The notes under the pieces: model-generated
Seen by the model: only the letters and a program-made list of their open reading frames with translations
Databases searched by the model: none
What the model was told of the DNA's origin: nothing
Source of the DNA: Variovorax sp. PBL-E5
GTDB lineage: Bacteria > Pseudomonadota > Gammaproteobacteria > Burkholderiales > Burkholderiaceae_C
Assembly (NCBI RefSeq): GCF_901827185.1
Contig: NZ_LR594672.1
Location: 558,001-622,000, forward strand
Direction: 5' to 3'
Length of the DNA: 64,000 nt
Part shown: positions 7,180 to 15,359 of the stretch, one piece after another
Numbering within the stretch: position 1 is the first letter of the stretch
Layout: every line of letters starts with the position of its first letter
Position numbers and translations under genes: made by a program

Positions 7180-8553
7180 ATGATGCGTGCGATTCGATGT
7201 TTCGTAGCAGTGGCAATGGTCACGGCAATAGCAGCGTGCGGCGGAGGCGGGGGAGGGTCAAGCGGGGTTGGTGGCCTCATCGCGACGGGCCCCTCAGCGC
7301 CTGCGGCGAAGCTTACGACGGTCGTTGCAATCAACGGCGCGGAGGCTTCTGCGGCAAGTGACGGCCGATACCTTGTGCGCCCAGGCGACACCGTCGTCAT
7401 CACGCCCAGCCAGGGTGCGACATGGTCGACCAAGGCTGCCGACCCCGGGTTTGTCCAACTGCGAAACCCTACAGCTGTCGACAACCAATGGTCGGCGCAG
7501 GTAGTGAATACGAAGGCGCAGCAGACGACCTATACGGTTACTGCGAACGCTGCTGGCAGCGACCTGAGTTCAGAGGTCGTCCTGGCGGTCATGGCAGGTG
7601 ACGCACGCAACGGCGAGTTCCTCGTTTTTGCGACCAACGGTACGCAGCAAAAGCTATCCCTCAATCTCGACCTGAGCACCTACGAGCTGACAAACTCGGC
7701 CGGCTCGACCGTCACGGGCACGTTCAGCGCCCGCGCCGAGGAGCCCGGCACGTTTTCGTTCAAGAGCGCCCGGGTAGAAATCGCCGTGGACAACGCCCGC
7801 TTCCGGCTGACGGACGACGTGGTCGTCGGGTCCTTTCCCTTGGAGCTCGCGCAGGCGGGTCCATTCATCGCCTACTCCGTACAGCCGTTCGTTGCTGTTC
7901 GTAACCTCGTGACTGAGCAGGCCGGCCTGGAAGGGACGTACAACCGGTTCGGCATCGACCTGACGCCAACTGGACGGGATTCGACCATCCGTCAGGTCCA
8001 GGTCCTCCCCGGTGGCGCGGCCGTCCTGATGTGCGACGACATTGGCGTCAGGCGCATCGAGGCCTGCCCGCCCGCATCGGTTCTCACCTACGACGTGACG
8101 CCAGGCAACTCCGCTACGAGCTGGCGCATCACGAACAGGGCGAATCCCAACGACGTCGGCGCATTCGCTGTCGCTCGGGTGGGCAAGGAGAACGTGTACC
8201 TGGCAGCGGGCCTCAACAGCCAGGTCGCCAACATGTCGGTGTTCCGCATCGGGCTGCAAGACTCCGCGGCATGGCCGTACACGACGGCTCGAGGCGCCGA
8301 CACCGCGGCCGGCTGGGTCAAATTCGTACTTGACGCGACGACATACAGCGCAGCCGTGACTCGCTACGACGGGTCCCAAGAAGCGCTCGCCTACGGGCTT
8401 ATCGGCACCGGAACTGCCGGTCCGCAGGGCATGCGCATCGCCAACCAGGGGCCCGGTGGCCTCTGGGCTGTGCAAAGCGGCCAGCTGGCTGTTGTCGTCG
8501 GCGGGCGCGGCACCGCTCAGAAAGGCTTCATTCAGATTGGCCTGACCGACTGA
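7180..8553 (+). CDS. Large exported lipoprotein with poly-glycine linker
   Basis: A 457-residue protein with a lipoprotein signal: MMRAIRCFVAVAMVTAIAAC immediately followed by six glycines, a linker very common in Burkholderiales outer-membrane lipoproteins. The rest is rich in beta-strand-type sequence. The first domain (residues about 45-125) resembles a bacterial Ig-like fold (VRPGDTVVITPSQGATW, TTYTVTANAAGS). No enzymatic motif seen. It is likely surface- or periplasm-facing; adhesion or envelope association is only a guess. Between 7034 and 7070 upstream lie two small perfect hairpins of unknown role. Confidence 0.75.
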   Translation: MMRAIRCFVAVAMVTAIAACGGGGGGSSGVGGLIATGPSAPAAKLTTVVAINGAEASAASDGRYLVRPGDTVVITPSQGATWSTKAADPGFVQLRNPTAVDNQWSAQVVNTKAQQTTYTVTANAAGSDLSSEVVLAVMAGDARNGEFLVFATNGTQQKLSLNLDLSTYELTNSAGSTVTGTFSARAEEPGTFSFKSARVEIAVDNARFRLTDDVVVGSFPLELAQAGPFIAYSVQPFVAVRNLVTEQAGLEGTYNRFGIDLTPTGRDSTIRQVQVLPGGAAVLMCDDIGVRRIEACPPASVLTYDVTPGNSATSWRITNRANPNDVGAFAVARVGKENVYLAAGLNSQVANMSVFRIGLQDSAAWPYTTARGADTAAGWVKFVLDATTYSAAVTRYDGSQEALAYGLIGTGTAGPQGMRIANQGPGGLWAVQSGQLAVVVGGRGTAQKGFIQIGLTD

Positions 8554-8672
8554 AGCGCTTGTCTCGGAGAACGCCGCCGGACCTTCCTGGCGGCTTCATG
8601 CCGGTCGGAAGGGAAGGACGAGCCCGGCGTTCGCTACATGGGATAGGTCAACAACACAGAAAGCCTTATCCC

Positions 8673-9476
8673 ATGCGTCAAGACATGCAGAAAGTTCTCT
8701 CCGAACACGGCCGAAGCGCCTCTCGCTACCGCTACGCCCCGTCCCGGGTCCGCGTGATTGACGGAGAAGTTGTTTCCCTCTCGCGCGAACCGATGCAGCT
8801 GCGCTATCGCACCGGCTACGGTCGGGCCGCGAAGGAGAGCTACCTCTCCTTCAAGCCGCTTCATCGCTTCCTGGCGAGCCGCATCGGTCAGCCCTGGGAC
8901 GAGGTGCACTCGGAACTGCGCGGCCTCAAGGGCGCTCGTTCCGAGGAAGCCATTGCCCATGCCGTCGGCGACGTGGCCGTGAATACGTTCATCGACATCG
9001 ATGGCGTCGTGAAGGTCACCACGCCCTACTACGGGGTGCAAATCGCGGCCGACTGGTACGACTTCTACGTTCACCCGACGTCGCGCTGCTTGCATGGCGG
9101 CACTCCGCGCCAATCCGGTCGCAAGAGCTGGGCGGAGCGCGCGGCCGAGGAGGTCGCGGCTCGCCGCCGCGACATCGACGCGTCAACTCAGGCACACCTC
9201 GTCGACGGCATCTGGTATGCCGTCAAGCTGGCACCGTTGGCGCCGCTGGTGCGCTACAGCCACCTGACCCCGCTTCCTTTCGCAAGGCGCGGACGGGTGT
9301 ACGCAACGACGAGCATCGCCGACCCGAAGGTGTTTTGCGACGCTGTCCTTGGCCAGGCTGATGACTACCATCGCGGCAACCTCGAGAGGCTGTACGGCCG
9401 CAAGGACGTTTACGGTATCTCCAGGCGCCAGCTTGGCCACAAGGAGCTCGTGAAACTCGGCCTCGCCGCCGCGTAA
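8673..9476 (+). CDS. Uncharacterised protein, 267 aa
   Basis: A basic soluble protein beginning MRQDMQKVLSEHGR. An in-frame extension to 8559 exists but is poorly protein-like; the chosen ATG follows a -10-like GGATAGG about 30 bases upstream. Conserved-looking blocks include FIDIDGVVKVTTPYYG and FYVHPTSRCLHGG in the middle and a C-terminal basic segment (YGRKDVYGISRRQLGHKEL). No family recognised. A bidirectional terminator follows, shared with the convergent gene. Confidence 0.6.
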   Translation: MRQDMQKVLSEHGRSASRYRYAPSRVRVIDGEVVSLSREPMQLRYRTGYGRAAKESYLSFKPLHRFLASRIGQPWDEVHSELRGLKGARSEEAIAHAVGDVAVNTFIDIDGVVKVTTPYYGVQIAADWYDFYVHPTSRCLHGGTPRQSGRKSWAERAAEEVAARRRDIDASTQAHLVDGIWYAVKLAPLAPLVRYSHLTPLPFARRGRVYATTSIADPKVFCDAVLGQADDYHRGNLERLYGRKDVYGISRRQLGHKELVKLGLAAA

Positions 9477-9489
9477 CGCAGCGCAACAG

Positions 9490-9762
9490 CTACTTCCACA
9501 TGGACGGCTTCTTGCCGTCCATTTTTTCTGCGATGCAGTGGTAGTAGCAATCGGTACCTTCGACCGAGTCATAGCAGGCAATCACCTCGCAGCGGTCCCG
9601 GAATGCCGCCGGTGAATCTTCGGACAGGCCTAGCCGGTTCAGGAGTGCGGCCGCGACAAGCTTCTTTTCGTCCGCATCCAGGACCAAGGGGTCGGCCACG
9701 AGGGGAAGCTTGGATTCGTCTTCGACCATCATGAATCTGAGGGGTTTCTTCACGGAGGTCAA
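9490..9762 (-). CDS. Uncharacterised small protein, 90 aa
   Basis: An acidic small protein, MTSVKKPLRFMMVEDES at its start; ATG 9732 (MMVEDE) is an alternative. The C-terminal half has three cysteines in a short span (EVIACYDSVEGTDCYYHCIAEK) that could bind metal. The last codons lie inside the hairpin that terminates the convergent gene. No family recognised. Confidence 0.55.
   Translation of the reverse strand: MTSVKKPLRFMMVEDESKLPLVADPLVLDADEKKLVAAALLNRLGLSEDSPAAFRDRCEVIACYDSVEGTDCYYHCIAEKMDGKKPSMWK
9500..9528 (+). terminator. Intrinsic terminator for the 8673-9476 gene
   Basis: ATGGACGG / CCGTCCAT stem with a following T6 run. It overlaps the 3' end of the opposing gene. Confidence 0.75.
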
Positions 9763-9815
9763 CCTTCAAAAAGAGCCCGCAAAGGTAGCGCATCGCCCCG
9801 ACGATTGCAATGCGC

Positions 9816-10358
9816 TTACGCCGCGTCTGCGACGCCGCGCGCGTGCGGCTCATGCCATTCAACGCGTTCCCACTGGCCAGCCTGCACAACCAGCGTGCCA
9901 TCCTCGAGGCGCAGCGGCTGGTAGCTGGTGGTCACCCCGATAAACATCTTTTCCGGGCGGTCAAGCACAGCTTCGTCGGTGGCCCGCAACGCGACACCGC
10001 CGGCTTCGGGAAGCTTGCGCGAGTGCCGGCTGTTCGCCAATGCAAGGAAGGGGCAAACAGACATCGCGTAGCTTGCGCAGTCCGTGTGCATCGCCGCGTC
10101 CGTGAACACCCGATACTCATGGGACCGCGGTCCTCCGATGAATGCGAGGTGGCGGCCGAGAGGCTCACCGCACATCGCGCAAATGCGGCCAGTAACGACC
10201 CGGAGCCATCGCTTGACGTCGGTGACCCGGAAATCCGGAGCTCCATCAGGCTTGATGAGCACCGTCATCGGAATTGGGAAGCCTCTGGCATCCCGAGGAC
10301 GCTTGGCCAGGCGCGCCGGGATGGGCGCCTCGAGAAGGGTGGCTACAGAAACGCGCAT
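9816..10358 (-). CDS. Uncharacterised protein with Cys-rich metal-binding-like motif
   Basis: A 180-residue protein. The middle carries ICAMCGEPLGRH, then HTDCASYAMSVCP about 30 residues later: a spaced Cys/His set likely to bind zinc. The C-terminal half has a short beta-rich domain (FIGVTTSYQPLRLEDGTLVVQAG). A minus-strand -10-like TGCTAAAAT lies about 25 bases before ATG 10358, supporting this start, though ATG 10268 is also possible. The family is unnamed to me; a nucleic-acid or nucleotide role cannot be shown. Confidence 0.6.
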   Translation of the reverse strand: MRVSVATLLEAPIPARLAKRPRDARGFPIPMTVLIKPDGAPDFRVTDVKRWLRVVTGRICAMCGEPLGRHLAFIGGPRSHEYRVFTDAAMHTDCASYAMSVCPFLALANSRHSRKLPEAGGVALRATDEAVLDRPEKMFIGVTTSYQPLRLEDGTLVVQAGQWERVEWHEPHARGVADAA

Positions 10359-10386
10359 GCGAACTTTTTGGCTATAGGGCGCCGCA

Positions 10387-10421
10387 TTTTAGCAACCCAG
10401 CGCCGTAAACCCGCGGCCTGC
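10387..10421 (+). repeat. Partial copy of the TnpB element left end
   Basis: 30 of 35 bases match 3758-3792, including an exact 16-base run (CCAGCGCCGTAAACCC) that begins the left end of the TnpB element. Downstream sequence no longer matches the element. It may be a relic of an earlier insertion or excision. Confidence 0.4.
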
Positions 10422-10534
10422 TTTTGACTGCGGAGCGGCCCGGGATGGGCGAGCACTTCCTGCCAGCACCAAACCCGTGCGTCGCGAGCGAGTTTGCGGT
10501 TTGTGACGTTGCGCACACCGGCCCGCAAAAGAGA

Positions 10535-10557
10535 CACCGCGCCCATTTGGCGCGGTG
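10535..10557 (-). terminator. Intrinsic terminator for the DUF4326 gene
   Basis: CACCGCGCC / GGCGCGGTG perfect stem, followed on the minus strand by TCTCTTTT. Confidence 0.65.
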
Positions 10558-10562
10558 AGGAA

Positions 10563-10955
10563 TCAAAACAAGGAATCTTGCACGGGCGGCGCACCTTGAC
10601 CGGCTTCGTCCCTAGGTGCGAGCTCGCGACCGAGAATGCGCCCCATTTGGGCCCGAATCAGCTCAGCGTGACAGCGGCGCGGGGCACACCAGCACTGGAG
10701 AGCAACGGCCTGGCCGCTTTGAACAAGCAGGGCCAAGCGTCGAATTTCTCGGGTCATGGGTCCTTCGCGCTCTTCGTCCAGGGCTCTCTCTCGCTCGAAA
10801 CTCGCGATGGCCGCATCCCGGCCAGCGGCATCCAGGTGGTCCTTCAAAACCGCTTTGTTGCCAAGTACTGCGTTCGTGCGGTCCACAGCAACAACCAGTT
10901 CCCCATCTCGTGGGGGCGTGCCGCCTTTCCGCTTGCTGACAATGCGTACGTACAT
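10563..10955 (-). CDS. DUF4326-family protein
   Basis: A 130-residue protein with the hallmarks of DUF4326: an N-terminal YVRIVSKRKGG block, an internal charged helix, and the C-terminal signature LQCWCAPRRCHAELI. The two Cys (CWC) plus the RRCH motif suggest metal or nucleic-acid binding; the family's biochemical role is unknown and it is frequent in phages and plasmids. ATG 10955 is used; ATG 10958 lies immediately upstream in frame. Confidence 0.75.
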   Translation of the reverse strand: MYVRIVSKRKGGTPPRDGELVVAVDRTNAVLGNKAVLKDHLDAAGRDAAIASFERERALDEEREGPMTREIRRLALLVQSGQAVALQCWCAPRRCHAELIRAQMGRILGRELAPRDEAGQGAPPVQDSLF

Positions 10956-11236
10956 CAAACCTCCAATATTAAGCCTGACTCGTATAGAGATTGCCCTTTC
11001 GTGACGAAAGAGCGCAGCTGCCGGCCCGGACGTTCAGCGGGTGGTGGATAGGTCAGGTTTGCTGCGTTAGACTCTCCTCGCCCACCCTGAAAGGGATAGC
11101 TTTTTACAGGTTCCCGGGCGCCCCTCTGCGGTCACAGACGCTCGTTACGCTAGGGGAGCTTTTGCTCGGATGTCCGCGAACCAGGCTCCGTGCGCAACGA
11201 TGCAGCGGCATGGGCCGCACGGAACGGAGGCACGGA

Positions 11237-11956
11237 TTGTCCAAAGCGCTCTTGGGGCTACCCCAGGCCTTCTCGAATTTACCGGACCATGCACGCCAGA
11301 AGCTGGCAGAGAGCGCAACGGTCCGCACGTTCGCCAGGAACGAGGTCGTCATTCCGCCCGGACAGCTGTCTCCACCGGTGGTCGCCCTGCGCTCCGGACT
11401 TTTAGTCCTTTCCTTTACTGGCGATGTCGAGGGAGGCATCGCAAGCGACTTCGTCAGGCCGCTTGACGTATTCAGCGGGTCGACGCGATTGAGAATTTTT
11501 TCGTCCGGCACGTTGTCGGCTGTCAGCGCTTCAGCCGCAGTGCTGTGGCCCGTCGAAGCTTTCCGTGAGGCTCTTCTGTCCAGCGCCGACTTTGCGGTCT
11601 GGTATCTCGACGGCTTGGAGCGCCGCTTGGCCCATCACTATCTTCACCGCGCCCGCGTGGTCCATCTTTCAGGGGAAGCTCAGTACGCTTACTTCCTCTG
11701 GGCCATGTCAGAGCCGACGACGGACGGCCGCCGGCTCATGAAGGTGAAAATTCCCCAGCAACTCGTGGCGTCGTACCTGGGAGTCGGGCGAGAAGAAGTC
11801 AGTCGAAGAAAGACACTGCTCGAAAAGACCGGGCATATCAGTCAAACGAGTGCCGGCCTCGAGTTAATGGACTCCATCGTTCACTTGTTCTCGCTGGAGG
11901 ACGCGGGGTCCCGGATGCCTGGGGAACTGCCATTCGTCACTGGCCTTGACGCATAA
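11237..11956 (+). CDS. CRP/FNR-superfamily transcriptional regulator
   Basis: A 239-residue regulator. An N-terminal cyclic-nucleotide-binding-type beta barrel (about residues 20-120, with ARNEVVIPPGQLSPPVVALRSGLLVLSF) is followed by a long dimerisation helix and a C-terminal winged helix (PQQLVASYLGVGREEVSRRKTLLE). The cAMP-binding arginine/serine signature is not evident and no FNR cysteine cluster is present, so the effector is unknown. TTG 11237 is preferred because GGAGG sits six bases upstream; ATG 11210 lacks a ribosome site. An HDOD-domain gene follows 113 bases later on the same strand. Confidence 0.75.
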   Translation: MSKALLGLPQAFSNLPDHARQKLAESATVRTFARNEVVIPPGQLSPPVVALRSGLLVLSFTGDVEGGIASDFVRPLDVFSGSTRLRIFSSGTLSAVSASAAVLWPVEAFREALLSSADFAVWYLDGLERRLAHHYLHRARVVHLSGEAQYAYFLWAMSEPTTDGRRLMKVKIPQQLVASYLGVGREEVSRRKTLLEKTGHISQTSAGLELMDSIVHLFSLEDAGSRMPGELPFVTGLDA

Positions 11957-12069
11957 AGAGGCGAGTTACGTTTTAGATGCCATGCCCTGTAAGTAAATTG
12001 TGGGTGGGGCACACTACAGTTTTCCTTACCTCCTGCCGATATCCCCCGTGAGACACCGAGTTACCCGCC

Positions 12070-12909
12070 TTGACTGACCAGATGCCTGCCACAAGCCAGC
12101 CTATTCCCCTTCAAACCTCGGATTCCCGGATTCCTCCTCTGTCGGACGCCCTCTCTCGGCTGATGGGGCTCACGTCAACTGAGCGGACGAACCCTCGCAC
12201 CTTCGAGCTGCTGACCCTGAAGGACCCGGCTGCAGTCGCGCGGCTCATTTCGCTGTCAAACGCCGCGGGGTACCACCGCAGCGGCAACTCAGTGAAGTCC
12301 GTTCGGGATGCGGTGAGAGTGATTGGCACGCGCGCCTCGTACGACGCGCTGCTGGCCATCTTCACACTCGACCTGGTCACATTCCCAACGCACCTGCAGC
12401 CGTTGCGAAACTTCCTGACCCGGCACATTTTCTCAGTCCTCGCGACCGCCCGACGCATCGCGCCCTACGCGTCGCCGGAGCACGTCGTGGCGGACCAGAC
12501 GCACCTTGCGTTCGTGGCCATCGTGGACAAGCTGGGCATCGCCCTCGCCATGGGCCGCATGCACGGCGCGACGATGCCGGCGATGATGGCAGTTGCATCG
12601 GACTCCCGCCACTGGCTCCACGGCATGCCCGAGTTCGACGAGGCCTTCGAACTCAGCGCGCAGGTTGCCCGCAGTTGGGATATGTCAGAAGAAGTGCCTC
12701 AGGACCTGGAGCACCTTGCTCGGTGGGCGGAACACATGCCGGTCATGTCCAGCGCGTGCCATCACGTGCTCGCAGCGGAAGCGCTACTTGACGCCAAGAA
12801 GGGCATGGGCAATGACGCACTACTGGAAGCACCTTTCCGGGACTGGCCTGTCATTCAGAACCTGTTTACGCGCGGCGTCGACCCGATGTCCCTCGTAGCG
12901 GACTGGTAG
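12070..12909 (+). CDS. HDOD-domain signalling protein
   Basis: A 279-residue protein with the HDOD signature: PPLSDALSRLMGL, then NPRTFELLTLKDPAAVARLISLSNAAGYHR and VRDAVRVIGTRASYDALL. HDOD domains are HD-related, usually lack the metal pair, and act as protein-interaction platforms in signalling. No attached output domain is present. Start is TTG 12070 (TTGACTGACCAGATG) or ATG 12082. It follows the CRP/FNR-type regulator in the same orientation, so the two may form a signalling pair. Confidence 0.75.
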   Translation: MTDQMPATSQPIPLQTSDSRIPPLSDALSRLMGLTSTERTNPRTFELLTLKDPAAVARLISLSNAAGYHRSGNSVKSVRDAVRVIGTRASYDALLAIFTLDLVTFPTHLQPLRNFLTRHIFSVLATARRIAPYASPEHVVADQTHLAFVAIVDKLGIALAMGRMHGATMPAMMAVASDSRHWLHGMPEFDEAFELSAQVARSWDMSEEVPQDLEHLARWAEHMPVMSSACHHVLAAEALLDAKKGMGNDALLEAPFRDWPVIQNLFTRGVDPMSLVADW

Positions 12910-12992
12910 CTTCGCGCCGGCGGCTGCCCACGCGCCCGGCTGGACGTGATGGCCAGCGGCAAGCACTAAGGCAACCTCCGGCTGCCTGCTGT

Positions 12993-15215
12993 TCAGACGA
13001 CAGTCGTGCGGGGTGCCCCAGGCTGAGCCTGGGCCCTGGACTTGACTTGGCACTCGAGCTGAAGCTGGCCAATCCACTCGTCTGGCGACAGGCTCTCCCC
13101 GAGCAGGACACACTGGCGTTTGACGGTCGCAAAGTCGCCGGCACAGAGGTTTGGCATGAAGATGAGCTCCTCGCTCCACCGAGCCTTGTCCGCTTCGCTG
13201 ATACCTTCCTGGGTCTCTCGCAGGCTGGCTTCGTTGAGGAACATCTCCCAGCGTTGCTCCGCCGTCAGGGCGAGGAACTGCAGTTTGAAAGTGAAGCGGC
13301 GCAGCGCGGCGGTGTCCAAGCCCTCGAAAAGGTTGGTTCCGAGTACAAAAATCCCAGTGAAGCGCTCCATGGCGGCGAGAAGTTCGTTCACCTTGGACAC
13401 GTCGTGCGAGGCGTGAGCCTTGTTGCGGTCGCCCAAGAGCGAGTCGCCTTCGTCGAGGAAGAGAATTGCGTCTTCGCTTTCCGCCTCTTCGAACATCGCT
13501 GCAATGTTCTTTTCGGTCTCTCCAACCCACTTGCTCATGATATCGGACCCGCGCTTGGCCAGCAGCCGCTTGCCCAGCGTCTGGGCCAAGTACTCGACGT
13601 ACTGGGTCTTCCCGGTGCCCGGTATCCCGTACAGGCAGATGGACCCCTTCGGAGTACGGGTCAGCGCGGTGAGAATCTGCTTCGGACCGAAGCGCCCCGC
13701 GCAGTTCAGGAAATCAAGGGAGTACTGCGTCACGCACTCCTTCGCCTTGGGCGAGGTGCCGCGCTCCAGGGCCTTCAGGCTGCGCTTGACGGCCTGCAGA
13801 AGCGCCGCTTCATACTCCGACGGTGTCTGCACTCCGAAAAGGCGTGCGGCGCGCATGCCGGCCTCCAGCTGGACGCCTGACACGTCCTCCAGCCGCAGCA
13901 GGGCTTCCTCGGTCTCGCGCGAAAGGTCCAGGCCTTTCACCGTGCGCTCCAGCTGGGCGCGCCGGTCTTCACGCCGCGCCTTCTGCAGGCCCGCGTGAAA
14001 CACGAAACGGGACACCGTGTCTGGTGACAAGCTACTGACATTCGCCGACAGCCAGACCGTGGGCAAAGGATTTGACGTCAGTATCAGCTCATCGAAGGGC
14101 GCGACCTGCCCGGGGTCGACCTCGAGCCCGAACATCTTGGCCATGTAACCTGAAGGCTGCGCCTCCAGGATGGCATCCGGCCGGTCGAGCACGAGGAGGG
14201 CGGCCTTGTCGACCGTCGGCAGGCAGCGCTGGGCGATGTACGCAATGGTTGGCTCCTCGCCGTACGAGCTCTCCAGCTTGGCGAGACGATGGGCGTTCCT
14301 GTTGGTTCGCTCCACCAGCTCCCGCAGGACCCCCTGCTTGTCCAGGCCGCCGGCCCCGTACAACATCAGGTTGACGCCAGGCTCGGATGCATTCGCGACC
14401 AGCGCCGCGGCCAGGTCGAGGTCGTCGGAGGGCAAGCGGGCAGGGACGCCGGAGGTCGGGCGAAAGACGATGGGCTCGGTCAGCGTGCGGGCCAGCCCCT
14501 CGGGGGACTCGGCGAGGACGCGAATCCAGAACTCCGAGACGACTGGGTAGCGGTTCAAGGTGCCACGGGTGCGAAGCAGCCCCGAAAGGCGCAGCGGCGA
14601 CGTTTCCGCCAGGGCACCTGCCAGTTCTGCGACGGACACACCAAAAATCCCTGCGAACACCTCAGGGGCGAGACGGTTGGACTGGTCCAGTCTCGACAGG
14701 ATGGTGCGCAATTCGTCGCTAACGGCGGACGCAACGCCGAAGACGAGCAAATCGCGCTCGAGGTCAGTTAGCTCAAGGCAGTCCACCAGCTCCTGCACCC
14801 GATGGGAAAAGTTGTTCTTTGCCTTGTCGAGGATGAAATCGTAGTGCTTGCTGAACTTCCGCAGCGCCGCGTTCACGAGTTCCAGGAAGGCCTGTGGCTC
14901 GGCTGCGACCCAGTCGTGCACGGCAAGACCTTCCAGGATGCTGCGCATGTACTCGACGTCCCGGGATGAGGAATCCGTCGCGTAGTTCACCTGCTTGAGG
15001 AGGCTGCTCATGCGTTCCAGGTTCATCTTCTTGCCCCGTTGGGCCGTCTGGATGGCCACGACGTCAGCCGGCCACTCGAGCGCGGCAGCAATCGGTGCGT
15101 ACCAGGCTGCGAAGACGACCGGATTGTGGACAAAGCGAGGCAGAAGGTCCGGTTGAGCTGCCATTCGCAGCAGCCAGAAGGGGAGCTGGGGAAGGTCGAT
15201 GTGAGCTTGTGACAC
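12993..15215 (-). CDS. AAA+ ATPase with a degenerate first module
   Basis: A 740-residue AAA+ protein. The active C-terminal module (about residues 525-690) has Walker A GIPGTGKT, a pore-like SKWVGETEKN segment, Walker B ILFLDEGD, sensor-1 VLGTN and arginine-finger-like ALRRFTFK. A second, upstream module (about 280-400) looks decayed: its loop reads LYGAGGLDKQ without the GKT lysine pattern and its Walker B is LLVLDRPD. The N-terminal 250 residues are helical and unknown. Such ATPases remodel or unfold protein complexes; the substrate is not evident. The start is GTG 15215 (VSQAHIDLPQ). Confidence 0.8.
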   Translation of the reverse strand: MSQAHIDLPQLPFWLLRMAAQPDLLPRFVHNPVVFAAWYAPIAAALEWPADVVAIQTAQRGKKMNLERMSSLLKQVNYATDSSSRDVEYMRSILEGLAVHDWVAAEPQAFLELVNAALRKFSKHYDFILDKAKNNFSHRVQELVDCLELTDLERDLLVFGVASAVSDELRTILSRLDQSNRLAPEVFAGIFGVSVAELAGALAETSPLRLSGLLRTRGTLNRYPVVSEFWIRVLAESPEGLARTLTEPIVFRPTSGVPARLPSDDLDLAAALVANASEPGVNLMLYGAGGLDKQGVLRELVERTNRNAHRLAKLESSYGEEPTIAYIAQRCLPTVDKAALLVLDRPDAILEAQPSGYMAKMFGLEVDPGQVAPFDELILTSNPLPTVWLSANVSSLSPDTVSRFVFHAGLQKARREDRRAQLERTVKGLDLSRETEEALLRLEDVSGVQLEAGMRAARLFGVQTPSEYEAALLQAVKRSLKALERGTSPKAKECVTQYSLDFLNCAGRFGPKQILTALTRTPKGSICLYGIPGTGKTQYVEYLAQTLGKRLLAKRGSDIMSKWVGETEKNIAAMFEEAESEDAILFLDEGDSLLGDRNKAHASHDVSKVNELLAAMERFTGIFVLGTNLFEGLDTAALRRFTFKLQFLALTAEQRWEMFLNEASLRETQEGISEADKARWSEELIFMPNLCAGDFATVKRQCVLLGESLSPDEWIGQLQLECQVKSRAQAQPGAPRTTVV

Positions 15216-15359
15216 GAGGTGGCCTGTGAAAACGTGGTCAGGGAGATGCCGGCTGTGTAAGGCCAGCGTTTATCCGGCCGCCTCCCTAAAGGCCTCGTCG
15301 TTTAAGCGTCGTAGCTACAGGTGCCAGGAACAACTTTTCTCGTACCAAGGAAGAACAAC

